Shown piece by piece: positions 46,039-58,600 of a stretch of DNA of 64,000 nt. Source of the stretch: Gongronella butleri (taxonomy: Eukaryota > Mucoromycota > Mucoromycetes > Mucorales > Cunninghamellaceae); assembly GCA_025201375.1 (NCBI GenBank), contig JAIWZP010000029.1, positions 62,001-126,000 on the forward strand. The letters run 5' to 3'. Under the pieces are notes generated by a model that worked only from the letters and a program-made list of their open reading frames with translations, was not told the origin of the DNA and ran no database searches. Position 1 is the stretch's first letter, and each line of letters opens with the position of its first letter. Position numbers and translations under genes: made by a program.

Positions 46039-46594
46039 CGCAGGATGAGTCTCTTTTTTTTTAATCTCTTTCCCAAATGCAATGTCTTACCTTTCTTTGT
46101 GGCCTCGCCAAGATCCAAAAAGGGCGGGTCCTGAGGAAGAAACAAGGGAGATGAGTGAGTGTGGGGCCTCTTTGGACCGTGATGATGACAAAAGGCATCC
46201 AATTTTGTACCTCAGACTCGGTGACATCCAAAAGCGGGGACGTTTGATACTCCTCGGGCACATCATGATCAGTCTCAAAGACAAAAAAGGCCTCGCCCGT
46301 CTCGCTGACCTTCATCACGTACGGCACATCCTCGCCATTCACCTTGATCGTCACCTGAAAATTTTAAAAGACGTGTTGAGCCCTTGTCCAGCTTGTCTTT
46401 TTTTGGTTCTGTACCTTCTTGTTCGCTCCCATAAACAGGTTGAGCTTGCCAAAGCGCACGTGGAACGGCGACGATGCCCATTGCTGGTCGTCCTGCTGAA
46501 CAACCACAATATCAATGGCCCCGGAAAGCGTCGCAGGATTGATATCATTATAAAAAGTATGCACAGACGACAGCAGCTTGCCAACGTAGTCCAT
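43305..46594 (-). CDS. PAH1: Lipin phosphatidate phosphatase
   Basis: Mg-dependent phosphatidate phosphatase that makes diacylglycerol from phosphatidate at the ER/nuclear envelope. Five in-frame exons: 46594-46415, 46354-46211, 46130-46091, 45997-43305; the first coding exon starts MDYVGKLLSS. Four exons are listed and they sum to 1018 residues. Seen: N-LIP domain (NPATLSGAIDIVVV, SSPFHVRFGKL, MKVSETGEAFFV) at residues 1-105; an acidic stretch of Asp/Glu after exon 4; C-LIP with VIISDIDGTITKSD, where D620 and D622 are the catalytic HAD aspartates; FLYLTSRAIGQA and FYAGFGNRVTDGISYRSVG. The C-terminus has an acidic tail with the end DSIPFI. All catalytic residues are present. Membrane control is probably by phosphorylation of the Ser/Thr-rich linker, as in yeast (inference). 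Confidence 0.93.
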
Positions 46595-47009
46595 GTCGAC
46601 CGTCAAAAAAAGAAAAACGAGAATAAAAATGTGTCAAAAAAAAGGTGGGGAACTGGTATAAGAGAGGAGAAAAACGAGAAAAAAAAAGAGAAAAACGAAC
46701 AAAAATCAAGGAAAACGAGTGACAAGGGAAAGGAAAGGGGACGACGAAAAAGACAAACGAGTGGAAAGAAAAAAAAAGAGTTGGTAAAAAGAAAAGGAAA
46801 CAAAAGAAAAAAAAAAGGGGGGGGGAAGGCCGACTTTTTGGGGGAAAATCATCGAAATTCAAAAAGCGGGCCCCAAAGCCTGTGCGCCCGCTGCGCTCGT
46901 CCAAAAAACAAAAAAAAAAAAAAAAAGTGGGCTCACGGCCCGTCCCCATTGTTCTTTTTACTCCCCAATTCTGACATTGACGACAATGAAGGTCCCTTTT
47001 TTATTTTAT
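46595..47009. other. Lipin promoter region
   Basis: 415 bp of A/G-rich, homopolymer-laden sequence between the lipin start and the stop of the next minus-strand gene. No gene seen. Confidence 0.5.
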
Positions 47010-47483
47010 TTACAAAAAGTAGAGCATGGACACAAAGACGAGCAACAAGGGCGCAATGACGCTGCGCTCCATGCTCGAGGCCATCGAATGGGATGGCGCC
47101 GTGCTTGCACCGCTGCCAGACGCCGACGCCGAGCCTGATGGCATCGATGTCGCGGTCATGGAGCCCGACGCGCCGCCGGACGACGCGCTGCCGCTGCCCG
47201 TGGCCGATGCAGAGCCTCCGGACGACGCGCCCGACGAACTGCTCCCGCAAACAGCCACTTGCACACCAGGGCAGCATGGATCAGGCTGGAACGTGCACGA
47301 ATCGGCACACGTGCTAGGACATTTGGGCTGCGACGCTTGCGTCGTCGGACACACAATCTTGGGACACTGATGCGACGACGTGCCCGCCGCCTTGGACGTC
47401 GACGACTCATCCGCAACAACAACAGCAACAAGCATCGTCAACATCATTAGAGCCACACAAACCTTGCGAGCAGAGAAAAGCAT
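47010..47483 (-). CDS. Secreted GPI-anchored Cys/Ser-rich protein
   Basis: Single exon, 157 residues. Signal peptide at 1-24 (hydrophobic core VALMMLTMLVAVVVA). Residues 38-77 hold a compact Cys-rich region (eight Cys, including CPKIVCP, CPSTCADSC and DPCCPG). Residues 80-135 are Ser/Gly/Ala repeats, typical of an O-glycosylated stalk. The C-terminus (SVIAPLLLVFVSMLYFL) is a hydrophobic tail fitting a GPI-attachment signal. Such proteins sit in the plasma membrane or wall. A TATA-like TATAAAAG (minus) lies near 47576-47583. Precise family unknown. Confidence 0.75.
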   Translation of the reverse strand: MLFSARKVCVALMMLTMLVAVVVADESSTSKAAGTSSHQCPKIVCPTTQASQPKCPSTCADSCTFQPDPCCPGVQVAVCGSSSSGASSGGSASATGSGSASSGGASGSMTATSMPSGSASASGSGASTAPSHSMASSMERSVIAPLLLVFVSMLYFL

Positions 47484-50400
47484 CTTGTCTTGACACAGAG
47501 AGAGAGAGAGAGAAATGAAAGAAAAACAAGGAAATCCTTTTTTTTGGGGGGGGGTGTGGCTATTGCCAAGCTCTCCTTTTATACATTATTATGCAACAAG
47601 CAATTCAGACAATTGCCTTGTTCTGGTATGGCGACTTTTTTCATAATTTGCCCAAAACAGGGCATTCTGCCCAAAAGAGGTCGGGGGCGATCATTAGGAT
47701 AGAGTTGTGTCGCCATGCAAAGGAATGGTGCATGGCGTCATTTTCATTACACACCATTCTCTTCTCAGTCTAAAAATGTGTCTTTGTTTACAACCCTTGT
47801 TTGTTGCCAATTATACATGCCAACGCTTTGCTTGCGGTTCAATGTGCAAGAATCCATCGTGAGTGATGCCGACGACAGAAGATTCTGTCAGATGAGAGAT
47901 CAGCATCAACAAACAAATGTGGCCCAGTTTGGCCGCTAGTTTGCCGCAAACTTGATCTCATTGACACCCAAAAGGGTTGTCGCATCGTCTGATGGGGGGC
48001 GCTTGGGGGCCCATTTTTTTTTTTTCCTCATGTGGATGCAGCGTTTTTTTTTAGACGCAATTTTGGTAGAAAATCTTGGACATCCATTCTCGACAACATC
48101 ACAGGACCCTGGGAGCGACAACGACGATCTTTTCTTTAGCCTGACGTCTCCATTTGGGAGCGCGCACACCCATTCATGCAACCTGCGTGGCCTTGCCATT
48201 TTTTTTTTTCGATTAGCACGGTGGCCGTCGTATTAAAATGAGGGAGAAAAAGGAATGGCCCCTCCCCACGTCGCCAATGTATGAATTGTGCAAGGTGACA
48301 CGAGCGAGCACCCAGGCAATGAACCTCTTGGCTGATCCAAAACAAAATTTAGCGCAACACACTTCACGACACGGGGGGCGACAAGAGGTCTTTTTTTTTT
48401 TTTTTTGTCAAATGCGTTTCATTGTCTTGAAAATCGACCAACAGGCCCATACCTCGACGCATGACGCGCATGCCGTGCCTGCAAATCGTGCGTCTTGCCA
48501 TCGCCACTTTACAACCTGGTGTCACGCGCGACATGCAGCAAATTAGCCGATGAAATGGGAGCAAAGCGATGGCAAATCAATAAAAAAAATGCCAAGACAA
48601 TACTGTGTCTTCGCAGCCGCGCCACTTAGTCATTGCGGTTTCAGCCACGCAAGCGCATGATAACCCGACGCGCCTACATGAACATAAAAACAGTAAAAAA
48701 GGGGGAGGGCATCCAACCCTGTTGCAAAGCCCGCCGACCCCCGGTACCCCTGGCCCATACACACCAAATCATCAAAACGACCGTGCTCTTGCTTTCTTTC
48801 AATGCGCATGGGGTCCCCGCTAGCATAGTTTATTGGAAAACGCGGTCAGCCCGAAGAGCCGACACTTTTTGCTAACTAGCTCACCAAAGACCATCAGCAA
48901 AACGAGTCAAAAAACACTTGGTATGACGACCTCGTCGCGCTCGTCCCTTGAAAGTGCGTTCGGCTCCAAATGTATGATCGTCATCATGCAAGCTGTCTTG
49001 AGCGGTGCATCAAGCCAACACAAATTATGCTCTTCTCCCTCAGTGCCTTTACGATTGCCCATATTCTCGCATCGAGCGCGCCTTGCGACTGTCAACCGCA
49101 TCGAGAGCAAGTTTGACGTGCATCAGCTCAAACAGCGCTTGAGCAACAATGTCTAAAAATGCAAAAGAGCATTAATTCGCGATTGCTGGCGTTACAGTGA
49201 TTCAATTGCCGAGAAAACGTGTGGTAATTGAGGTTCGATTTTTATCATCAACTTGGTACGAATTTGGGACCATGCGCGCAAGTTCACCAAGAGAATTTCT
49301 TGAAACAATGCATTTTAGCATAAAATCACGTTTTCTCGTGAACAAGGTATCCCAGCGTCCAAAGCGTGTGTCAGTGTTAAAGAGCAAGATGAAAACACGG
49401 AATGAAGGTCAGCTTTGAGCCGTAGTAAATCTTTGAGGCGCACCACGCGCAAATCAAATTTTTGCCGTGGCGAGCCACCAAAACCAAAATGGAAAAAATG
49501 AGTCTCCAGAATTCCACCAAACTTGCACACAAGAGACACCGCAGGGAGAAACCACAGAAAACACCAAAAACGAGTGGAATCGATCTGGTGGTTAACGAGC
49601 AATTCGAGGTTTTCGATTTAATTTCAAGCGCGAATTGCACGGGAAACACGCGTCCATAGACCCGCGCCGACGCGTCCACTAGCAAGAGGCACCTCAGGGG
49701 CATATGTTTGATGAAGAGCAGCCGCGTGTCACGCTACATCTGACGCGGGTTTATCACGCGCCAAAGTTCCCCCGCAAACAGACGGCTCACATCTATACCG
49801 CCTAGAACGCGTATTTTGCAGTGATCATCGTCACTCCCATACGCAGCAAGTCGTGCTTTTTCCGATGGTTGTTGTTTCGCGGCTCTGCTGCTAATTTTCA
49901 TCGACTTGGCCTTGAGGAGAAAAAAACACGCAAATAGCATTTTACGCGGCAACCAACCGATTCATACCCTCTTTTTATTGCATTTGTATCGTTTATTTTG
50001 GTGGCAGAACCATGTGGTTGAGAGGCGTGGCGATCTGAGAACTTATATTTCAGTGTTTTCAAATCCTCGACTGCACCCCTTGGAAAAATCGCAGTTTTTG
50101 AAAATGGCTTTTGCGTGCCATTTAGGGGTCGCGGTGGCTCGGATGCGGGCTCATTCGAACAAGAAGCAATGGATTACCTGGTTCAAAGTGTCAATGCCCT
50201 TGCAAGTAGTAATTTCATCGACAAGAGGCTTAAAAAGGACAAAAAAGCGCTCCTTGTGAAATTCCACACGAACCACCTCATGGATCATCATTATTTCATT
50301 TACCCAGAAAGCGAAAGAATGGAATGGAGAGCATCTGCATCATGTTTGACGCACCTGAGAACATAAAAGTGCTGTGCAAAACGGACAAAATGTCAAACTT

Positions 50401-52164
50401 GCGCTATTCGCGATGGCTGGACCAGCGACTGCGGCAGGTTCGTGCCACCTTGGTGCCTGAGCACGTGACGAGCCATCCACGGGCCAAAGGGCCATCAGTT
50501 TCTTGCGAACCCGACGAGCAGAGCGCTTCAGAGTGCCCAAACAGAGGTTCTGAAAGCAAGACGCTTCGAATCGTATAATTTCTTTGCGATTCGGGCGAGT
50601 CGAGATTTTGTGCCTGAGCAGGGGCTGTCTCCAGCTGTCTCCAGGGGAAGAAGCAAAGGGTGCCAAAATGTTTTGTGGAGAAACTTTCTTGGCACAATGC
50701 CTTTTCACATTGAATTGAATCATTGCCATAAACGCTTGCCCCAACACCTGGCGACCATACTTTCAAAGCACGACTCTACCCCATAGATTGCCTACGCGTC
50801 TTTTTTTTTTCGTTGCTACGCATATGATTGCACCACAATCACCAGAAACGCTGATTTTTGGCGTTTATCGTTGCACTGAATGCGATTTTATCGTAGGAGC
50901 GTCAAAAAATGCTATTATTGGCTTGGTCAGAATTCTCCTTGGCTTTCGAGTTTCATACTACACGGACGAGACAATGGCTGATTTTACAGCAAAATCGCGC
51001 TTGTTTCGAGACTTGACTAGCCAAAACAGACATGAAGTCTATGCCGTGTGTCAGATGTTCAGAGGCCAGCCATCTTTGCTGCGGAAAATAGCGTGGAAAA
51101 TGCAGTAAGCAAAGCCCATATGGCAACAAAAAGCCCATTTGTTGTTGTTTTTTTTATTGGTTTGAAGGTGTTGTATCAGCTTTTTTCAGGGAGAGACGCG
51201 GGATCAGAGTGCATTCGCACGACAGCACTGACGATCCTAACTTTGATCTCATGAGGAGGGGAGCGACGACGCGCAGGTGACGCGTCAAACATGCAAAATC
51301 GCGCCATGGGCGGGTCCATGGGCTGGTTTTTACGAGTGCACAGTAGTAAATGCTGCATCCGTGAGATCATGAGATTTGTGCTTTTTTTGGTGCGAGGTGC
51401 GTGCAAAGCAGGGACAGAAACGGGTCATTTTTTCAGCACAGGGTCCATGATCTCCTTTTTTTTCGTTTTAGGATTGGCACATGTGGGTTGTTCGGGGCCG
51501 CGGGGCAACCCATTGGCCGGGTGCGCGAGCTGCAGGAGGCTCTCTCCACCACACACACATACGCAAAAGACGGGGAACGAAGCCCGAGGGAGGAAAAAAA
51601 AAACGCGACATTGAGTCGACAGGCAAGCGTTTGCGACGGCTTTTTTGGCTGTCATAAGACTAAGCGAGCAATTCAAATGGCGCGTCGTTTGATGGGCTTG
51701 ACAACGGGTGTCAAAAAAAAGGTCAGGTGACACGCAGCAAGCCTGCCATAATATTTCGGAGTTTCAACACAGCAAAAAAAAGGAGACCCCGAGAGCCCGC
51801 AAGGAGGGCAACTCCAATCTCGTGCTTGCAACAAAATAAAAAAAAAACTTTTAGCCTTTCTCCTCGTTTCTCATCTTCTTTTTCTCGTCTTTTTTACAAA
51901 TCGTTTTTTTGAAAGGTAAAGAGCCACGTCGGACTCGAGAAAGGATAAAAAAGAAAGAGAGAAGAGAGGAAAAAGCGCGTGTCGAGGTAGTTGTTTTATG
52001 GTCGCGGCGTGGGGCTTGGCAACAAACGTGGACCTTTGACAACGTCACGCTCTCTTTTTCGTCCCTGGGTGCCTTGCTGTCAATAAGTGTGCTTTTTTTT
52101 TTTGCCTGTTTATCGTCGCTGACTTTTTGGCTCTTTTCTTTGCCTTTTTTTTCATGAATTTTAG
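47484..52164. other. Gene-poor region with repeat A
   Basis: 4.7 kb without a supported gene. 49430-50170 is a copy of repeat A. Frames at 50115-50366 and 50788-51108 have no recognised similarity. The last 300 bp are T/A-rich and lead into the LC8 gene. Confidence 0.4.
49430..50170 (+). repeat. Dispersed repeat A, copy 3
   Basis: The longest and cleanest copy, used as reference for the copies at 7010-7760 (minus) and 14225-15130 (plus). Similarity may run on to about 50250 against the 7-kb copy (CGACAAGAGGCTTAAAAAGG versus AGACAAGCACTCAAAAGGCC), so limits are not fixed. No terminal repeats were found. Confidence 0.6.
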
Positions 52165-52783
52165 ATGTCTGCCGAACCCAAAATCACGATCAAGAGCGTG
52201 GACATGTCCGAGGAGATGCAGCAGGAGGTCATTGAGGTGTGCACGACGGGCCTCGAGAAGTATCAAATCGAAAAGGACATTGCTGCCCACATCAAGCGTG
52301 AATTTGACAAGAAATATGGTAAGAAATCATGCATGCGAGGCCATTGGATCGGATCGTGGGGGAGAGGAGACGGTGGGAGGGCAAAATAGAGTGAGAAAGC
52401 AAGCTTAAAAAAAAAAGGGGGAGTGGGGGGGTGAGTCTTCCATGGAGAACCTCTTCCCCCCCCCGGAGCGACAGGGCCTGTACTTATCGCTGACACGCGT
52501 CGTTTTTATTTGTTGTTTTAGGTCCTACCTGGCACTGCGTCGTTGGTCGTCACTTTGGCAGCTTCGTGACCCACGGTAAGGCAAAAAGAAGACGCGGGGA
52601 GGGGGGTGCGCGCGCTTGCATGCAGGGCGTCCACATGAAACAATGGGCGTCGCTGTGACACGCCACGGATATAAAAAAAAACGAGAAATCGAGCGACTGA
52701 CGCTTTGTTTTATGGCAGAATCGAAGCATTTCATCTACCTTTACCACGGCCAGATGGCTATTTTGCTCTTCAAGTCCACCTAA
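52165..52783 (+). CDS. Dynein light chain LC8
   Basis: LC8/DYNLL-type hub protein, a homodimer that binds dynein intermediate chain and many short linear motifs. Exons 52165-52318, 52522-52575 and 52719-52783 keep frame and give 90 residues, the family size. Seen: [53 protein letters not shown] and [18 protein letters not shown]. Residues are nearly identical to animal and fungal LC8 over the whole length, so the identification is secure. Confidence 0.97.
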
Positions 52784-53296
52784 AGTGCGTATATCCCCCC
52801 ACATTTGATTTCACAGGCGCAGAATTAAAAAAAAACAGGATTAGCAAGCTTGTTTGCTGCATTTTTGTTCTTTTTTCTATTTCTTTTTTTTTTTCTTGGG
52901 TGAGGTGTCACACATTAAAGGGGGCGGCGGGGGCAAAGTGAATGTTTGGAAAGGGATGGAGCAATTCAGGGAATGGGCGTCGCGCCCGTTTTGGCAAGAG
53001 TTGATCTCAAACGAATAATTGAGATAAGCTGTGGGCACGTTTTGAGAGCGGGATGGCAAATGGCCGCATTGGCCCGAGCGGAAAAGCTGCGCGCTGGGCT
53101 GAATTTCATGCTTATAAAAAGGCAATGCCGCTTTTTTGGTTTCTTTTCATTCGCTTTTTTTTTTCTTTCTTTCTTGTTCTTCCTTCTGAGACTTCCATTC
53201 ACACTGCATTTGCATTCGCCAAGCCGTGTGCCAAGCAATCCCTTACCCTTACCTTTTGCCGCTCTCTTTGTCTTTTTCTTTGCCTTTTTCTACAGC
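52784..53296. promoter_or_regulatory. Upstream region of the PIN-type carrier
   Basis: Contains the LC8 3' region and, near 53114, a TATAAAAAGG box about 180 bp before the carrier start. A CT/T-rich stretch follows the TATA box. No gene is seen. Confidence 0.5.
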
Positions 53297-54946
53297 ATGT
53301 GGAATCTTATCATAGCGGCCATACAGGTAATTGAATGAAAAAAAAAAAAAAGAAAATTGCCCAATTCTCATTGTTGAATTGTGTCGAAATAGGCCATCCT
53401 TCAAGTTGTCACAATTGTCGGCATGGGCTTCATTTACGCCAAGTGTGGCTACTTTCAAATGGACAAGCAAAAGGTAAAAAAATGAAAAAAAATGAAAAAA
53501 AGAGCTAAACATCACATTTGAGACACAATGACCCACTGACATTGCATTATTCCTTGGTCCCTCCTTAGTGGCTATCCAAATTAAACCTGGTTTTTTTTAC
53601 GCCATGCCTGCTTTTTACAAATGTGTCGTCGATCATTTCCATGGAAAAGCTGATTGCATTCTGGCCCATTCCTGTGTTTTACTACACATTCACCTTGGCT
53701 TTTTACTGCGTGACTCAGGTGTTGACTCGTGTGATGGGCCTTGATGCCGGCTATCGTCGCTTTGTCCTCGCATGCGTCTTGTTCCAAAATACCAATTCAT
53801 TCCCATTGGCCACGATCTCCAGTCTAGCCGTGTCAGAGGCCGGCAAGCTTTTGTTTTGGAACGCCGAGGATACCCCAGACACCGTCGCCGCTCGGTAAAA
53901 GAAAAAGATGAAGAAAAAGAAAAAAAGCAAAATATATTGACTCGCCCCCCATTTCTCCCTTTTTTTTTTTCTCCCATAGTGGCATCTCGTACACCCTTTT
54001 CTTTGCAATTTTTGGCAATCTTTTGCGTTGGTCATACGGCTATCATCTGTTGCGCAAGAATCCGGAGGATGCAGATGAGATTGTGACGCTCGGCGATGAG
54101 GAAGACGCGCAACATGCGGCCATTGTGCCTCCGTCTGTGGACCCTGGGTATTTGACGATTCCCAAGCAGCATGACTCGCGGCCGTCGTTGTCTTCTTCAT
54201 CGTCATCGTCGTCCTTGTCGAATGAAACGCCATTGCGCATGCCTGATCGTCGTTTGAGCTCCATGACATTGACGGCGTCGGTCGATCAGGACCCATTCTT
54301 GTCCAAGCAAGCGGCCAATGAGTCGACGGCCTTGTTACCCACCGCACAGCGCGCAGCCGCACCTCAGGAATCGGGGATCATTAGCATCATCAAACGCATT
54401 GCACGCAAGATCAACAGCTTCATGACACCGCCATTGTACGCGGCGGCACTCGCTCTGTTTGTGGGCCTGACGCCCCTGAAACCTCTTCTTTGGGACAAGA
54501 GCTCGTTTTTGTATCCGTCGTTCACAAAGGGCATCCAGACATGCGGCAAAGCGGCCGTCCCCATCATTTTGTCGTGTCTTGGGTCCCAATTGCATAGCAT
54601 CATCAACGAGCCTCACGAATCCGCGCCTCACATGCGCAAGCCCGTTGCCATGGCCGCATTTATTCGCATGGCGCTCACACCGCTCATTGTCACGCCTCTT
54701 GTCGTCCTTTTTGCAAAGTATGGCGCACCTTACTCGATTCTTGCCACCGACCCCGTCTTTATCACCATGATGATTGTCCTCGGATGCACCCCCATCGCCG
54801 TCAACGCCATCCAGCTCTGCCAACTGAATGGCGCATTCGAAGAAGAGATGATCCAGGTCTTGCTCTGGAGCTATGGCATTTTATGTATACCCCTCAGCAC
54901 ATTGACCGTGTTTATTGCGCTCAATGTCGTAGACAAGGTCTTGTAG
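53297..54946 (+). CDS. Ecm3/PIN-type membrane carrier
   Basis: Member of the auxin-efflux-carrier (PIN-like, BART) superfamily, near yeast Ecm3. Exons 53297-53326, 53393-53473, 53569-53894 and 53980-54946 keep frame; 467 residues. The first exon encodes only ten residues. Seen: VVTIVGMGFIYAKCGYF, the NLVFFTPCLLFTNV segment with the family PC motif, ACVLFQNTNSFPLATI, GISYTLFFAIFGNLLRWSYGYHLLR, then a 150-residue hydrophilic acidic/Ser loop, and a C-terminal membrane block (ALFVGLTPLKP, AAVPIILSCLGSQL, IRMALTPLIVTPLVVLFAKYG). The substrate in fungi is not known. A homolog of Ecm3 in yeast is an ER protein. Confidence 0.85.
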
Positions 54947-55657
54947 AATCCATTTCTCGTCTTCCCACATCCCCTCTTTTACTGCTCTTTTTTTTTGCCT
55001 CTTTGCTTTTTCATTCGCATTTTTTTGTCGTATATACCTATCTTTTTTTGTTATCTCTTTTGATTTTGATTTTTTTTATTTTGGAATAAAAAGTCGCATT
55101 GCATCCACTTGAAACCAGTTTCATCCCCCACGGAAAAAAAACCATAAAAACGCATGGGCCCTGCATTTCTGGTTAAATCATTGGCGTGTGTCTTTTTTTG
55201 TTTTGGGCATGCATGCGCAATCTAGGGGGAAGGGGGGGCGCCCAATGCCAAATCTGCAGAATCTCTTTTGTCCACCCATACACGTGCCTCGTGTTGCCTG
55301 AAAACCAAACAAACGCACACCAATTTGGCGTGTGGAGCGCGTTTCACATTTTTAACATGCAATGGCACGACTTGTGTTCATGTCGTACGACGACCAATAG
55401 CAAGGACAGGGAACTCTTTTTTCTTTTTTAATCATTCTAGACCTTTAAAAGGCGGGGCACGTTGAAAAAAAGGCAACGCATTACTGAAAAATACATTATA
55501 AGAGGGGCGTGTGAAGCATGGCGTGATCACACGGACAAACGACGCGAATCGCGACACAAAAAAGGGACAAAGTTTGAGCGAATTGGGGCGAGAAGAAAAA
55601 AAAAGAAAAAAAAAGAGGGGAAACAGGGGGGTAAACAAAAAAATAAACAAAATGGAA
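54947..55657. other. Convergent intergenic region
   Basis: Tail-to-tail gap between the carrier (plus) and Efr3 (minus). GGAATAAAAAG near 55081 is a likely polyadenylation signal for the carrier. The remainder has A runs and no gene. Confidence 0.5.
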
Positions 55658-58600
55658 TCAGATCTTGTAGGGCGGGTTGACGAGCGACGTGGTGGTCTGA
55701 GGGTCAGTGGCCGCCACATCAAGGCCGGATAAAAGAGACGCCATGTCGGTACGGATGTCCTTTGTGCGTTTGGCAATGGAGCTGGCCGACAGCACGTGCA
55801 ACCCGTCCACCGCCGTCTCCTCCTCGTCTTGGCTGCTTGCCGTCGCCGCCAATGCCTCCTTGAGCGTCTCCACCTTGATTGTCTGTCGCTTGCCCTCGGT
55901 CGATTGCTATATAAAATAAAAACGTCAATGGGTTTTTCTCCTTTTTTTCTCTTTTTTTTTTTTTTTACCTTAAAGTCGGTGCTCATCCAAGGAGTCGCCA
56001 ATTTCGGTTTAGCATCGTCGCCGCGCGCTCGAATACGGAACGTTCGATCTTGATTCACTGGGAAAAGGGGGAAGAAAGCCGTCAAATTTTTTTTTTTGTT
56101 TCATGAGGGTCAGATGACGCCGTGCATGCAGTTTTTTTTTTTTTTTACCAAAAGCCTCTGAACCCCATTCGGCATAGAGCTTTCCTTCCAGATCGAGGCC
56201 ATGCACATCCTCCTCGTCGCGCAGCGGCGCGTCCTTTGACAAGATTTCAACGACGGCGTGGCGGTCCAAAAACACATCAACCGGCTGCGAATTGCCGGGC
56301 TCCACGTGATCAAACGCCCATTCGCGTGAGCGCGCACGGCCTTGTTGGATGTCCAGGAACAACGACGAGTACTCCTTGTTGGCCACGCGTTCGGAGCGCA
56401 ATTGGTCCACATAATGGCTGAGGCGGTCCACCTCGTAAAACGCGCCAACCATCGCGAGATACTCGACGGTGGCAGCCGCAAGTGCGCGCTGGCGCGACGT
56501 CTGAGTAATGTCGCCTTGCTTGACGAGGTGCTGCAGCTGGAAAACAAGCGGAATCGACTTGATGGTGCCGTCAGCACCAAAGCGACGCGTCAAACCGCAT
56601 AGCAAATCGTACAACACGAGCACGTCCTGCACATTAAAGTCCTCCAATGCCACCCACTGCACCAACGTTTGCTGCAGCGTGTTGACAAACACAACGTCAC
56701 CGTGGTGCACAAGAGTATGCTTGGGGAATGTCCTGGTTTTTTGTTTTTGGGGTGAATTTTGAGAAAAATCGGTCAGTTTTTGCAGGCAAACGCGTCGTCA
56801 TTTCTTTACGAATCACTTACTCGTCGCGCACATCTTGCGTGGAGGTCGCTTCCAAAAAGCAAATCAGCGACGAAGCAAAGGCAAGACGCGTTTCTAAATT
56901 TGAAAAATCATAAAAATTGGTGAATCGCAAAAAAATAATAATAAAGCGCGTCAAAGCGCGTCGGAAAGAATACAAGAGCCGAGGGGCAAAGAGCAGGCGC
57001 GTTTTTTGTTCAAGTTTTTTTTTTCTTTTCTTTTTTTTTTCTTTTTTTTTTTTAAAAAAAAAAAGCCTTACCAGGGCGCAAGTCGAGAAGTAGCGGCAAT
57101 GCAGGCACCCAGACGTCCATGGAGACGGTGGTGAGTGACGACGTGGTGAGCGGATCGGCCTCGGAAGGTTCCTCGGACACGTCGTCGACGACCGAGGTGC
57201 TTGGCGAGCTGTTTCCAGAGTCGCGGACGGCAGCATTGATAAGATCGAGGCATTTGAGCGTGACCTGGCGATAGTGCGCGAGCGGGACGCCCTCAACAGT
57301 GTCGAGCGATGTGCCGACACGCAGCTTGGCGAGCAAATAGCCCGAGATGTCGTCCAATTGGTGCTGGTAATACGTTTGCGATGCCAGACCGGCAATGCTG
57401 TGCGCCAGGCCCTGGTGCACGGCATATTCGAGCGTGGCCTGGTCGTCCTTTGGGTCCGGCTCGTCCTCACGTAACCGCCGGCCGTCATGCAGCGCCTTGA
57501 TCAGGTGCCCAAACAGCGAATTCAGAACCTCCAGCACGGAAATCCCCACCAGGGGAATGTTCGCGTTCAAAACCGTGTCAAGCACCGACACGAGCGCCGC
57601 AGGCTTGCCATGGATCGTCTGCGACTTTGTGTTGTCGAATTGCTGCAGGATCTCAGACACAAGCAGGTATCGATACTGCGGTTGCAATGATTCAAGCACA
57701 AGCTCCATCGTCGACACCGCAAAATGGGGCGGCCACCATTTCTGCTTCGTGTCCATGAATCTAAAATAAAAAAGGGACAAAAAATGTCAATTGAAAAAAA
57801 AGTAAAAAAAAAAAAAAAGGCCCGCCTTACCCAATAAGAGGACTGAGCGCGAGACGCACTGACGCGCCATTGGCCTTTTCAAACAAGAGGCTCGTGGTTT
57901 TCGCAGCAAACACGGAGGACAGATTCTCGTGTAACAAGTCCAGGCTCATAACAGACTGCTTGAGATCCGGCACCGCCGTGCTAGATTAAAAAAAAGCAAA
58001 AATTGGGGGGAAAATGAGCCATTGCGCGCCCCCTTGCCCCTTTTTTTTTTTCTTTCTGCTTTGCTTTAGGCGCACCTCTTGGCCAATTCGTTGGCAGGCT
58101 GGTCAGACTTGGCAAGCGACATGATGACGGGCGGCATGATGATTCCCAGTTGTGTCTTAAAGTTGGATGCCTGCAGTGCGGGCGACACCACGCACGCCTG
58201 AAGCGCACGGTGCCCCAAATACTCGAATCTGATGAAAAGAAAAAAAATTAAGGGACGCGTCCAATTGGCAGAAAAAAAAAGGGGGGCGACATACTGCGCA
58301 ACCGTCGTGTCATCATTGCTCTTGTACGTGGTGAAGCCTGCAAAGCGCTTCATCAGACCCTCATAGTCCGACGTGATTTCCGCATCCACACCGAGCGTCG
58401 TGCCATCGTGGTGCTGGCAAAAGAGCACAAACTAACACGGTCAAAAGCGGAAAAAGAGGGGGGGGAACAAGGTGAGAAATGAGCCCTTTGTCGATCCAAT
58501 TGGCCCAGGGCTGAGCAAAGGCTTACCGTCTCACACGCGAGGTCGATCAATTGAATGTCGCGGTCCCTTGCGTCGAGGATCATGATGAGAATCTTAACAA

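Noticed and set aside
50115..50366. Frame of 83 codons after repeat A copy 3
   Set aside because: Not preserved in the other repeat copies and no recognisable family.
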